From NCBI GenBank assembly GCA_024402455.1, contig JAKSTS010000004.1, positions 1 to 48,204 of the forward strand: a stretch of DNA of 48,204 nucleotides. The letters are read 5' to 3'. Below, one piece after another: positions 1 to 7,990 of this stretch (within the stretch, counting starts at the first letter, position 1; each line of letters starts with the position of its first letter). The notes under the pieces are model-generated. The model saw only the letters and a list, made by a program, of their open reading frames with translations, did not search any database and was not told where the DNA came from. This DNA is from Treponemataceae bacterium. Lineage in GTDB: Bacteria > Spirochaetota > Spirochaetia > Treponematales > Treponemataceae. The position numbers and the translations under genes were made by a program.

Positions 1-767
1 TGCATTGTTCGTTAAATGTGCACCGTGCGCCGGGCTATTGCATAAACGGGGCAGAACTTGAAAAGCATAATTTATGGAAAGATGCGGCTGCACAGGATGC
101 TTTTATTTCTCTGTGGAAATTCTTATCTGAACGCTATTCATCTTATAACGCAGACCAGCTGAGTTTCGATTTATTAAATGAACCGCCGAATATCGGGCAG
201 TACGGCATGACAAGAGACATTCATGAACAGCTCATGCGCCGTGCAGCTGCAACTATCCGTTCTGTAACAAAAGACCGCCCGATTGTATTAGACGGCCTTT
301 GCGGCGGCAACGAAGCAATGCCCGAACTTGCAGATTTAGGCGCTGTTCACAGTACGCGTGGCTATCAGCCCATGTCTGTTACGCATTATCAGGCACCGTG
401 GTGCCCTGCTGCACAGACTGGAAAAATTCCTGTTTATCCAGGCGAAGAATGGGAAGGAAAAATCTGGAACAGACAGGCGCTTCTTGACCATTATGCGCCG
501 TGGAAAGCACTGGCTGATAAAGGCGTTTCTGTACACGTTGGTGAATTCGGCTGCTTTGACAAAACAGACCATGAAACATCGATGAACTGGTTTAACGATT
601 TGTTTTCAGTTTATCGCGAACTTGGCTGGGGTTTTTCGCTGTGGAACTTCATCGGCGAATTCGGCATTATCGGTCATAACCGTCCCGGTACTGTCTGGGA
701 AAACATAAAAGGTTTTAAAGTTGACCGCGAACTTTATGACCTGCTCAAAGAATATATGAAAAGTTGA
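1..767 (+). CDS. Glycoside hydrolase family 5 (cellulase/mannanase-type), C-terminal part
   Basis: The reading frame is open from the left edge (first full codon at position 3), so the start and any signal peptide lie outside the window. The visible 255 residues are the second half of a GH5 (beta/alpha)8 barrel. LNVHRAPGY is the conserved strand with the His-Arg pair. LLNEPP (Glu codon at 180-182) carries the acid/base, and HVGEFGC carries the nucleophile Glu. Conserved aromatic residues around WNF line the cleft. Family members cut beta-1,4-glucans or beta-mannans by a retaining mechanism; the subfamily cannot be fixed from this fragment. A GH130 gene follows after 75 bp on the same strand, which favours a mannan or glucomannan role (inference). 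Family assignment is firm, substrate is not. Confidence 0.88.
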   Translation, partial: HCSLNVHRAPGYCINGAELEKHNLWKDAAAQDAFISLWKFLSERYSSYNADQLSFDLLNEPPNIGQYGMTRDIHEQLMRRAAATIRSVTKDRPIVLDGLCGGNEAMPELADLGAVHSTRGYQPMSVTHYQAPWCPAAQTGKIPVYPGEEWEGKIWNRQALLDHYAPWKALADKGVSVHVGEFGCFDKTDHETSMNWFNDLFSVYRELGWGFSLWNFIGEFGIIGHNRPGTVWENIKGFKVDRELYDLLKEYMKS

Positions 768-842
768 ATTTGTTTTTAATGTGCGGTTTGTCAGTTTTTT
801 CTGGCATACATTGAAATATAAGAATTATATTAAGGAAGATTT

Positions 843-1829
843 ATGATAAAAATTATTGGCGAAGCTGTATCTGGAATGCCGTGGCAGGAAAAACCTGCCG
901 GCTGCAATGCACCTATGTGGCGCTATTCAGAAAATCCTGTCATCAGGCGGAATCCGGCACCAAATGTTGCAAGAATTTTTAACAGTGCAGTTGCTGTCTG
1001 GAAAGACGGCGGTTTTGTCGGTGTTTTCCGCGCCGAAACATGCAATGGAATTCCATATCTTTATTATGGTTTTTCTAAAGATGCATTAAACTGGACTTTC
1101 AGCGAAAAAGCAATGACAATTTATGATTCAAATGGAAATGATGTAAGCCCGTCTTATGCTTATGATCCGCGTCTTGTAAGAATCGAAGACACATATTACA
1201 TAATCTGGTGTACAAATTTTCATGGTGCCTCTTTGGGAATTGCCAAAACAAAAGATTTTAAATATTTCGAATCATTCGACAATCCATTTTTGCCTTTTAA
1301 CAGAAACGGCGTACTTTTTCCACGCAAGGTTAATGGAAAATATCTGCTGCTGTCGCGTCCAAGTGACAGCGGACACACTCCGTTTGGCGATGTATTTTTA
1401 AGCGAAAGCCCTGATCTTTATTATTGGGGCCGCCACAAGTTTGTTTTTGGCCCAAGCGGAGACTGGTGGCAGTCTGTAAAAACCGGTGCCGGCTGTACGC
1501 CGATTGAAACAGAAGAAGGCTGGCTTTTGTTTTATCATGGCGTAACAGGCACATGTTCCGGTTTTGTCTATTCAATTGGTGCAGCAATTCTTGATCTTAA
1601 CGACCCGTCAAAAGTGCTGCACAGGTGCAAAAACTTTCTGCTTACTCCAGAAGAACCATATGAAGAACGCGGTTTTGTGCCGAATGTTGTTTTCCCGGTT
1701 GCATCGCTTGTTGATGCGCCGACTGGGCGTGTTGCGCTTTTTTATGGTGCTGCAGACACATACACATGCCTTGCCTTTACAACGGTTGACGAAACTGTAG
1801 CTTATATAAAAGCCCACGACATGATGTAA
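843..1829 (+). CDS. GH130 family beta-mannoside phosphorylase/hydrolase
   Basis: A 328-residue five-bladed beta-propeller protein of GH130. The family phosphorolyses beta-1,4-mannosides, releasing mannose 1-phosphate, and a few members hydrolyse instead. Visible family signs are the N-terminal ENPVIRRNP segment, the FNSAVAV strand, the YDPRL motif whose Asp108 should be the general acid, and the GAGCTPIETEEGWLLFYHG blade. The length suits the mannooligosaccharide-phosphorylase type of about 330 residues better than the longer mannosylglucose phosphorylases. No signal peptide is present, so it works in the cytoplasm on imported oligosaccharides. The start at 843 has AAGGA just upstream. It probably forms an operon with the preceding GH5 gene. 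GH43/GH32-like annotation is the main alternative but the motif set fits GH130. Confidence 0.85.
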   Translation: MIKIIGEAVSGMPWQEKPAGCNAPMWRYSENPVIRRNPAPNVARIFNSAVAVWKDGGFVGVFRAETCNGIPYLYYGFSKDALNWTFSEKAMTIYDSNGNDVSPSYAYDPRLVRIEDTYYIIWCTNFHGASLGIAKTKDFKYFESFDNPFLPFNRNGVLFPRKVNGKYLLLSRPSDSGHTPFGDVFLSESPDLYYWGRHKFVFGPSGDWWQSVKTGAGCTPIETEEGWLLFYHGVTGTCSGFVYSIGAAILDLNDPSKVLHRCKNFLLTPEEPYEERGFVPNVVFPVASLVDAPTGRVALFYGAADTYTCLAFTTVDETVAYIKAHDMM

Positions 1830-2264
1830 GTTTTACCGCATGACTTTAGGCTGCTTTTTTATGCCGCCGGTTTTAAGATTCAAAAATGGCGCTGCATAAG
1901 CCACACGGTATATCCTTATAATGCTGAAAATATGTTCAGTTTTTAACTTCAGGCTCTTTTACTTTCGAGGAATCTTGTCTGTATGGCGGGTTCCTCATTT
2001 TTTATGTTTTTGGCTGTACAGAAAAAGCTGTTTGGTGTTCTGCTTTTCATGTAGAAAATTGAAAATAATGACGGATAATATGAGCTGTGGTGAAATCAAT
2101 GTAAATTAAGAACTTGAATACAGTTTGCACTGTAGACAGAAATGCTGTTTTTTTTCTATATTATCTGATAGATGTGGGGCTTGTTCTCTGCTTAGATTTT
2201 GCCCTGTGAATCTTGTTAAAGATTTTGCAGTCATTTTTGCTTTTTACAGGGAATAGAGGTTTTT
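1830..2264. other. Non-coding gap between GH130 and clpP genes
   Basis: This 435-bp stretch holds no convincing gene. A 62-codon open frame at 1921-2109 lacks a ribosome binding site, has a composition unlike its neighbours and resembles no family I know. A weak hairpin (GAGGAA paired with TTCCTC) occurs around 1968-2000 and is followed by a T-rich run, so it may end the GH130 transcript. The clpP promoter lies at its right end. Confidence 0.5.
2133..2162 (+). promoter_or_regulatory. Likely sigma-70 promoter of clpP
   Basis: TAGACA at 2133-2138 and TATATT at 2157-2162 are separated by 18 bp, each one mismatch from the consensus hexamers. Transcription would begin near 2169, leaving a leader of about 95 nt before the clpP start. 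Found by eye, without a scoring model. Confidence 0.5.
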
Positions 2265-2885
2265 ATGGACAAATGTTTGGGAATTCGTTTTGACGAAGAA
2301 AACGAAGAACAGGCAAAACAATCAGCTGAAAAAGATGCTGGTGCAGAAGCTTTAAATGAAAAGTTTTTGAAGACACGTCAGATTATTCTTTCTGGCGAAA
2401 TTAACAAAGAACTTGCAGAAAAAGTTGCACGCCAGCTGCTCGTGCTTGAAGCTGATTCAGATGAGCCAATCCGCTTGTTTATTGATTCTCCTGGAGGAGA
2501 TGCGGATGCCGGTTATGCAATTTTTGATATGATTCGTTTTATCAATGCACCGGTTTATACTATCGGGATGGGATTGATTGCCAGTGCTGCATCAATTGTT
2601 TTACTTGCAGCTCCAAAGAAGCATCGTTTCGCATTGCCGAACAGCCGCTATCTTATTCATCAGCCGATGAGTGGCATTCAGGGTGTAACAACCGAAATCG
2701 AGATTCATGCACAGGAACTCGAAAAAATGCGTGCCAAGATTAACGAGATGATAGCCAAAGAAACAGGCAAATCTGTTGAAGATGTGGCTAAAGATACGGA
2801 TAGAGATTACTGGCTTGATGCACAGGGTGCAAAAAATTATGGGCTTGTAAGCAAAATCTGTGAAACACGCAAGGATTTGGCTTAA
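2265..2885 (+). CDS. clpP: ATP-dependent Clp protease proteolytic subunit
   Basis: A 206-residue ClpP peptidase, the subunit that forms the double heptameric chamber served by ClpA/ClpX-type unfoldases in the cytoplasm. The catalytic triad is complete: Ser107 in GLIASAAS, His132 in LIHQP and Asp181 in the RDYWL segment before GLVSKI. The oxyanion-hole motif DSPGGD is intact. The N-terminus is about 30 residues longer than in E. coli ClpP and rich in Glu and Lys, and the residues after the catalytic Ser are AAS where MGA is usual, so this is a divergent paralogue, perhaps one of two ClpPs in the genome (inference). AGAGG precedes the ATG with good spacing. No clpX gene is beside it; a downstream hairpin at 2898-2924 has no T-run. 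Confidence 0.93.
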   Translation: MDKCLGIRFDEENEEQAKQSAEKDAGAEALNEKFLKTRQIILSGEINKELAEKVARQLLVLEADSDEPIRLFIDSPGGDADAGYAIFDMIRFINAPVYTIGMGLIASAASIVLLAAPKKHRFALPNSRYLIHQPMSGIQGVTTEIEIHAQELEKMRAKINEMIAKETGKSVEDVAKDTDRDYWLDAQGAKNYGLVSKICETRKDLA

Positions 2886-2962
2886 CAGACAGCAGAATCT
2901 GCCATGTAAATTGCAAATGGCAGACAGTACAAAAAGTATGTGTGTTGTGGTAAAATGTTTTC

Positions 2963-3862
2963 ATGAATTTTGAATTAACTTCTGAAGTAAAAGACGAAAT
3001 AATTTATGCAATGGAAAATCAAGGCAAAATTTTTGTTTTTGATGCTGTTGAAGGAATTGTTTTGCCGGAATCAGAAGTGTGTTCACCTGATGATCAGCGC
3101 TTTTATAAGCTGCCGGTTTGGGATTCTGCATGTGGTTTCCGTTTGATGGAGCATTTTGTTTCTTCACTTCGAAATCCGCCTGTGCGCGAAGAATTAAGAG
3201 GCATTTTAAAAAGTGGTCATGGTGTTTTTCGAAATTTCAAAGACGTTTTGAAAGCAAACCCGAATGTTGAACAGCTGTGGTTTTCTTTCAAAGAACATGA
3301 AATGAACCAGGTAATTTTAAACTGGTATGATGAACTTAGAGAACTGTGGGGACTGGAACACCTGGAATTAGAGCCGGAAGAAAATGACGAGCTGGTGCAC
3401 GATGATTTTTTATTCAGGTCTGTTTCTGCTGGTAAAGAACATTCAGAATTGATATGTAAAGAAGAACTGTTTAAAGAGTTTAATGACTTTTATGAAACAG
3501 ATTTAGGAAATGTTCTTCTTAATCAGTGGAAAAAGATAAATGATTCATCGGTGTATGATTTGCAGACTGTTGTCTGTGAGACAGTGTCTGGCGAACCTGC
3601 TGGTTTTGCAGCAGCGTTCAAAGATAAAACAGATGCAACTGTTGCAATGATTTCAGCTTTGTATATTGTTCCAAGGTTTAGGGGGCTGGGGCTCAGCAAG
3701 GAACTGCTGGAGTTTTTGCTTGCCCAGCTAAAAGACGGCACAACTGAAAAAGTGGCTGTTTCCCGTTCGTTGTTGCCAGATTTTTTTAATAATGTGCTCG
3801 AAAGAGCAGGTTTTTCACAGTTCGGTTCTGTTTTTTTGTTAAAAGTGCCTTTGATGCACTAG
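2963..3862 (+). CDS. UPF0158 domain fused to GNAT acetyltransferase domain
   Basis: A 299-residue protein with two parts. Residues about 1-130 resemble UPF0158, an uncharacterised family; its signature HGVFRNFKD is clear. Residues about 145-299 look like a GNAT N-acetyltransferase: the acetyl-CoA binding loop reads VPRFRGLGLSKELLEFLL, following the beta strand AMISALYIV. GNAT enzymes move an acetyl group from acetyl-CoA to an amine; the substrate here is unknown. The start codon has no Shine-Dalgarno sequence, but a TAAAAT hexamer at 2951-2956 ends six bases before the ATG, suggesting a leaderless mRNA. The -35 region is weak. An 8-bp hairpin (2898-2924) separates it from clpP. Confidence 0.75.
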   Translation: MNFELTSEVKDEIIYAMENQGKIFVFDAVEGIVLPESEVCSPDDQRFYKLPVWDSACGFRLMEHFVSSLRNPPVREELRGILKSGHGVFRNFKDVLKANPNVEQLWFSFKEHEMNQVILNWYDELRELWGLEHLELEPEENDELVHDDFLFRSVSAGKEHSELICKEELFKEFNDFYETDLGNVLLNQWKKINDSSVYDLQTVVCETVSGEPAGFAAAFKDKTDATVAMISALYIVPRFRGLGLSKELLEFLLAQLKDGTTEKVAVSRSLLPDFFNNVLERAGFSQFGSVFLLKVPLMH

Positions 3863-3936
3863 TTGCCGTCTGCAGATAATGCAGGCTGGTTGGATTTTTT
3901 TAGGGCGCTTAATGCGCAATTTTATAGGAGAATGCA

Positions 3937-4623
3937 ATGTCAAAAAAAGAATTTTCATTTAATGCTGAACAAGTTACATTTATGCTTCAGGAAGCTGTAA
4001 AACGTGTAAAGTCTGAAGAAGACCCATTGGAAATGAATGAGCTTAAGAAGCTTTTTAAGAAGAATGTTCCTCTTACTTTAAGATCTTATGTTGCTGCATA
4101 TTTAGCAAAACAGATTTCCGGCGGATATCGCGGATATCAGCGCCGTGACCGTAACATGCGTCATTCACGTTATCAGGACTCATCTTATAGAAATCCTGCT
4201 ATTTCTTCTGAAAACCATTCTGGTGAAACTTCTGTTCCTCGTGTTCCGGCTCCAAGAGCACAGATTGCAGAAGAATATGCACAGACTGTTTTTGTAAGCG
4301 TTGGACGCAACCGCCATGTTTTTGCACGTGAACTTATCGGGCTTTTTTCTACAGTTGGAAAAGTTGACCGCGAACGAATCGGCGATATTCGTGTTTGTGA
4401 CAATTATTCTTTTGTTACACTTTTTGCAGAAGATGCAGACAATGCAATTCAGCTTCTTGATGGAATTGAATATCGCGGACGCAAATTGAGCGTCAGCTAT
4501 TCACGCCGCAAGGAAGGTTATACAGGTTCTGCTCCAGTTGAATCACAGGAAGAAACTGTTGAAACAGAAGCAGCAGAAAGTGCAGGCTTTGCAAGCGAAG
4601 AAACAACAGAAAATGAAGAATAA
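3937..4623 (+). CDS. DbpA-type RNA-binding domain protein
   Basis: A 228-residue protein. The N-terminal 60 residues are helical and charged. Residues about 65-110 are rich in Arg, Tyr and Ser (YRGYQRRDRN), like a flexible RNA-binding linker. Residues about 118-190 match the C-terminal RNA-recognition domain of the DEAD-box helicase DbpA: VFVSVGRNRHV, then IGDIRVCDNYSFVTL and RKLSVSYSRR. There is no helicase core, so this is a free-standing RNA binder; in DbpA the domain recognises 23S rRNA, and a ribosome-related role here is inference. The tail of about 35 residues is strongly acidic. TAGGAG precedes the ATG. A strong terminator at 4664-4695 ends the unit. Confidence 0.82.
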   Translation: MSKKEFSFNAEQVTFMLQEAVKRVKSEEDPLEMNELKKLFKKNVPLTLRSYVAAYLAKQISGGYRGYQRRDRNMRHSRYQDSSYRNPAISSENHSGETSVPRVPAPRAQIAEEYAQTVFVSVGRNRHVFARELIGLFSTVGKVDRERIGDIRVCDNYSFVTLFAEDADNAIQLLDGIEYRGRKLSVSYSRRKEGYTGSAPVESQEETVETEAAESAGFASEETTENEE

Positions 4624-4663
4624 TTTTTAAGATTGATATCTTCATATTAAACTGAAAATTTTG

Positions 4664-4695
4664 TGCACCGCCATAAACCAGCGGTGCATTTTTTT
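4664..4695 (+). terminator. Rho-independent terminator after the DbpA-domain gene
   Basis: TGCACCGC at 4664-4671 pairs perfectly with GCGGTGCA at 4681-4688 across a 9-nt loop, followed by seven T. It also argues against any start of the next gene before this point. Confidence 0.92.
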
Positions 4696-4726
4696 GCAGT
4701 TTCAATTAATATTTGTGCAGGTGTTT

Positions 4727-5395
4727 ATGGAAAAGATAATTCATTTGGAAACAGGAATTTTACAGGTAAATACATACATCCTAAAGCTAAATGACTGTGA
4801 AGCCGCGGTAATTGATCCGGGTGGAAATGCAGAAGAAATTGAAAAAGTGCTTTCTGAATGCAAGCTTGAGCTAAAAGCATGCCTGCTTACGCATGCACAT
4901 TTTGATCATATCGGTGCGCTTAAAGAACTGTCTGAAAAATTTCCGCAAAGCAAGCTTTATGTGCATAAAGCAGATTCTGTGTATCTTGGGCTTAATGCAA
5001 GAAAAATTCAGATTGAAGCATTTGGAAGAGGCGGGCTTGCACCGTATATTGAGCACAGTTTGCCAGAATCTTTGCCGAGCGCAGATGTTCTGCTTGAAGG
5101 CACAGAAACATTGTTTGAAGATTCTGTCGAATTCTCCGGCGGTTTTTCCGTGCTGCATACTCCGGGGCACAGCGCGGGTTCCATATGTTTTTACTGCAAG
5201 GCTGAAAATCTGCTTTTTTCTGGCGACACACTTTTTGCTGGTGCCTGCGGCAGAACAGATTTGACTGGTGGCAGCAGCAGCCAGATGAAGCAAAGTCTTG
5301 AAATGCTTTGTAAATTGCCAAAAGATACGCTTGTCCTGCCGGGACATGGTGCAGGCACATTTATAAGAGAAGCTGAAGAAATTTCAATTTTTTGA
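4727..5395 (+). CDS. MBL-fold metallo-hydrolase, glyoxalase-II-like
   Basis: A 222-residue metallo-beta-lactamase-fold hydrolase of the hydroxyacylglutathione hydrolase-like group. The metal motif THAHFDH is at residues 55-61. Further ligands sit in HTPGHSAGS, in SGDTLFAGACGRTDL (bridging Asp) and in VLPGHG near the end. Such enzymes hydrolyse thioesters; the true substrate is not clear from sequence. I place the start at 4727 rather than at an in-frame 4661 because the longer form would begin inside the upstream terminator and adds a segment that is not part of the fold. The ribosome binding site is weak. The gene runs towards the minus-strand cassette region and ends 23 bp before the first palindrome. 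Confidence 0.88.
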   Translation: MEKIIHLETGILQVNTYILKLNDCEAAVIDPGGNAEEIEKVLSECKLELKACLLTHAHFDHIGALKELSEKFPQSKLYVHKADSVYLGLNARKIQIEAFGRGGLAPYIEHSLPESLPSADVLLEGTETLFEDSVEFSGGFSVLHTPGHSAGSICFYCKAENLLFSGDTLFAGACGRTDLTGGSSSQMKQSLEMLCKLPKDTLVLPGHGAGTFIREAEEISIF

Positions 5396-5418
5396 AAAAA
5401 CAGCAGATTGAACAATCT

Positions 5419-5482
5419 ACATAACATTAGTTTAAACGGTGGCGGGCTCGACCCGACATCCGCTTTGAAACTATTGTTATGC
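5419..5482 (-). repeat. attC-like imperfect palindrome, site 1
   Basis: A 64-bp imperfect palindrome. The outer ends read ACATAAC (5419-5425) and GTTATGC (5476-5482), and the inner arms pair with a few unpaired bases. This matches the plan of integron attC sites (RYYYAAC ... GTTRRRY with an imperfect stem between), except for one off-consensus base in each end. It begins one base after the stop codon of the minus-strand gene at 5484, exactly where an attC site sits in a gene cassette. The centre contains GGCTCGACCCG, which recurs at 8047-8057. The attC call is inference from structure and position. Confidence 0.7.
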
Positions 5483-5483
5483 T

Positions 5484-7322
5484 TTATTTTTCACTTTGAA
5501 CTACACCTATTTCAATTGCAGTTATACAAGTATCTTGATATTTAGTTCCCGGATAGACATCAAGAATTGTAAGTTTGAAATGTTTTGTTCCATATGGAAG
5601 AGCAATCTGCGTAAATTCAGGAACATCTTCAAATGCTATTTCTTTTTTTCCTTCAGTATCAGTTTCTATGAGTGCCTTTTTTATACGATTATTCTCTTTA
5701 TATAAGTGTGGTTTTAAAGGATCTACATATCCATTTAAAATACGTATATCTGCATACTGAGTTGTAGATGGTATATCAAATTCTATATATTCGCCTATCC
5801 CGTCACCTTTTTTCCCTTCTACCCAAGGTGTAATTTTATTACTCCATTTTTGATTATGGTCATTATAAGTTGATGTTGCGTAAACAGTTAGAATATTTTC
5901 TGGAGAATATATTTTGGTTCCCTCTTTAAGAGAGGATGAAACTGTTATATTCTGAACCTTTCTCCCATTACTCAGTGTAGAACCAGGCTCTTTGAAATAT
6001 TTCTTAATAGCTTCTAAATCATCTTTTAAAAACTCTGTATCATGTTCAAAAAAAGCATAACGCCAAGTATTTGGTTCAAATTCATAATTAGAAACAATCT
6101 GATAAGCAGTATCTATTATTGTGTAATGATGAGCTATAGTTCCATCGTCATTATATATTTTAAGGTGCTTATATCCGTAAACATCATAATAAGCTTCTCC
6201 ATTTTTATATTGCTTCTTACTATTGTTAGAACTAACACTGAATTCGTAATGAACATTATCCTCTGTAGAAATATCGAGTCTTGATGTACCATCCAGATAA
6301 TAATTATCCTGATTTAAAATATTCTGGAAATACTTTTCTGTCTTCTGAACGACAGCAGATAGACCAACTTCCTGCCCCAAATTATTAAAATAATCTTTAA
6401 AATATTCTGAATCTGGTGATACTTCTTTACAATTATTAAGAAGATTTTCAAATGTTTCTTCTCTATATTTTTTTATTTCCACGTCTCTTTCTGGTTTATT
6501 TTTATTTTCAATAACAGAAGAAATACAAGTATCCTGATACTTTGTTCCCGGATAAACATCTTTTATAGTAAGTCTGATTCTATCTGTTGGTTTATCGAAT
6601 TCGATGTAGTTAAAATAAACTTTATCATCAAAATCAACTATTTTTTCAATATTATTTTTTAAATCTGAAACAATAAGCTGTTTTACACGAGCGTTCTCTT
6701 TAAACAACTTCATGTTGTTTATGTCTGTATAACCATTTAATACTGAAATTCCATAAACCTCTTTAGTAAACTCAATTGTTACCGATTCGCCAATTCCATT
6801 ACCTTTAACGCCTTCTACCCATGGGATATGAGAATCATTCCACCAATATGGATGACACCTGCAACCAATTAAAAAATTTCTAAACAGATTGTCCGGCAAA
6901 TAGATAATTTCTTTTCCATATTGTTTTTCTTTCAAGTAAGATGTAGCCGAAATTTTCTTTACATTGTAATCATGGTATCTTGAGTAAGAACCATCTTCTT
7001 TTGCCTTAGTTGAAAACTCATCATATTGATTTATACCATCAGTACGGAAATTTCCACATTCATGTGAAACCTTTTCACCTTCAATAACTAAAAGCTGACG
7101 ATTATTGTATGTAAGCTTTAAATAACCATCACTATCATAAGAAACATATTCTGAAGGAATAGTTGTATAGACTTTTTTCCATCCAAGAAAAAAATAGACT
7201 TTCTTTCCATCATCAATTACATAATAATCTTCTTCAGGTTCTGAAGAGATAATTCTAAAATCTGATGCAAAACAGAATATTGTTGTCATCAAAAGAGCTA
7301 TAATACTTATTACTTTTTTCAT
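5484..7322 (-). CDS. Secreted protein with two NADase-type glycan-binding repeats
   Basis: A 612-residue exported protein. The start at 7322 is chosen over an in-frame start 42 bp upstream because AAAGGAG precedes it and it begins a clear signal peptide (MKKVISIIALL ... CFAS). Two copies of a domain of about 105 residues lie at roughly 167-270 and 499-606. Each opens with WVEG(V/K)KG(N/D)GIGE, has LNGY and KEN(A/N)R, and closes with DVYPGTKYQDTCI. This matches the discoidin-like 'NADase-type glycan-binding' domain named after streptococcal NADase. No enzymatic motif is visible elsewhere. Base composition is visibly more A/T-rich than the neighbours. It sits between two attC-like sites, so it looks like the body of a gene cassette; with no promoter seen, it probably depends on transcription from upstream. 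Function unknown, ligand binding is inference. Confidence 0.78.
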   Translation of the reverse strand: MKKVISIIALLMTTIFCFASDFRIISSEPEEDYYVIDDGKKVYFFLGWKKVYTTIPSEYVSYDSDGYLKLTYNNRQLLVIEGEKVSHECGNFRTDGINQYDEFSTKAKEDGSYSRYHDYNVKKISATSYLKEKQYGKEIIYLPDNLFRNFLIGCRCHPYWWNDSHIPWVEGVKGNGIGESVTIEFTKEVYGISVLNGYTDINNMKLFKENARVKQLIVSDLKNNIEKIVDFDDKVYFNYIEFDKPTDRIRLTIKDVYPGTKYQDTCISSVIENKNKPERDVEIKKYREETFENLLNNCKEVSPDSEYFKDYFNNLGQEVGLSAVVQKTEKYFQNILNQDNYYLDGTSRLDISTEDNVHYEFSVSSNNSKKQYKNGEAYYDVYGYKHLKIYNDDGTIAHHYTIIDTAYQIVSNYEFEPNTWRYAFFEHDTEFLKDDLEAIKKYFKEPGSTLSNGRKVQNITVSSSLKEGTKIYSPENILTVYATSTYNDHNQKWSNKITPWVEGKKGDGIGEYIEFDIPSTTQYADIRILNGYVDPLKPHLYKENNRIKKALIETDTEGKKEIAFEDVPEFTQIALPYGTKHFKLTILDVYPGTKYQDTCITAIEIGVVQSEK

Positions 7323-7355
7323 TTTTTCTCCTTTCATCACGCCAGTGGGCTGTAA

Positions 7356-7422
7356 GCATAACATTTATCTTAACCTGCAACGCAGCTTGACTGCGTTGTC
7401 AGTATTGAAGATATTGTTATGT
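7356..7422 (-). repeat. attC-like imperfect palindrome, site 2
   Basis: A 67-bp imperfect palindrome with ends GCATAAC (7356-7362) and GTTATGT (7416-7422), the same end hexamers as site 1. The inner stem pairs AACGCAG with CTGCGTT around a short loop. It starts two bases after the toxin stop codon (7425-7427) and lies 33 bp upstream of the glycan-binding protein start. Together with site 1 it bounds a segment of about 1.94 kb containing one gene, as expected for an integron cassette. No integrase gene lies in the window. Confidence 0.7.
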
Positions 7423-7424
7423 GT

Positions 7425-7721
7425 TTATTGCAAATTATCATAATGAGACCACATTCTTACTATTTTTACGGTACCTTCATATTCAATACTTTCTTCAATA
7501 AGTTTTTCTGAATATACTTGATAAACAAATCTATGTTGAATATTTAGTCTCCTTGAAAAAAGACCAGATAAATTACCGACCAAAGCCTCATAAGGAGGAG
7601 GATTTTGAAAAGGATTTACTCTAACTATTTCAATCAACTCCTTTGCCTTTCCGTCCAGCTTCGCTGATTTAAGATTCACAATATCTTTTACAGCCTGTTT
7701 TTCGTAAACAATTTTATACAT
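7425..7721 (-). CDS. Txe/YoeB-family toxin (mRNA interferase)
   Basis: A 98-residue toxin of the Txe/YoeB branch of the RelE fold; these cut mRNA in the ribosomal A site. Family marks are the segment PPPYEALVGNLSGLFSRRLN, then QHRFVYQV, and the end RMWSHYD. By comparison with YoeB the catalytic residues should be Glu45, Arg64, His93 and Tyr94, all present, so it is probably active. Its ATG follows the antitoxin stop codon directly (TAAATG), giving tight translational coupling. It lies in the cassette region next to attC-like site 2; toxin-antitoxin pairs are common in chromosomal integron arrays and are thought to stabilise them. Confidence 0.9.
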   Translation of the reverse strand: MYKIVYEKQAVKDIVNLKSAKLDGKAKELIEIVRVNPFQNPPPYEALVGNLSGLFSRRLNIQHRFVYQVYSEKLIEESIEYEGTVKIVRMWSHYDNLQ

Positions 7722-7973
7722 TTACCACTCTACATCTTTTTCAGAAATACATTCATCTAAAGAAGTTTCCATCCCTTTTTTTAATGAATCATACATTCCG
7801 GGAATTGAGTTCAAATATAGAGTTTCCTGAATTGCGTTCCAATCATCCTCACCTATCAAAACCGCATTTTTCCCTTTATTATTTGTAAGAGTAATTGGTT
7901 CTGAATTGAAATTCACGTTAGCGATAAGCTGAAAAAGATTTGCCCTTGCCTGGGTTACATTCATTGCATTCAT
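7722..7973 (-). CDS. YefM/Phd-family antitoxin
   Basis: An 83-residue antitoxin. The N-terminus MNAMNVTQARANLFQLI is the Phd/YefM DNA-binding region, followed by the (S/E)PITLTNNKGK and AVLIGEDDWNAIQETLYL elements of the family. The acidic C-terminal third (about 58-83) should wrap and neutralise the toxin encoded immediately downstream. The ATG at 7973 has GAGGTG upstream. A consensus promoter with an overlapping palindrome lies at 7991-8019, which suits autorepression by the antitoxin or the complex. Confidence 0.9.
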   Translation of the reverse strand: MNAMNVTQARANLFQLIANVNFNSEPITLTNNKGKNAVLIGEDDWNAIQETLYLNSIPGMYDSLKKGMETSLDECISEKDVEW

Positions 7974-7990
7974 ATTTCACCTCGGCCTGC

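Noticed and set aside
1921..2109. 62-codon open frame in the gap before clpP
   Set aside because: No ribosome binding site, Cys/Phe-rich composition typical of chance frames, no family resemblance.
4661..4726. Upstream start for the MBL-fold hydrolase
   Set aside because: It would begin inside the perfect terminator at 4664-4695 and adds residues outside the fold; ATG 4727 starts the domain cleanly.
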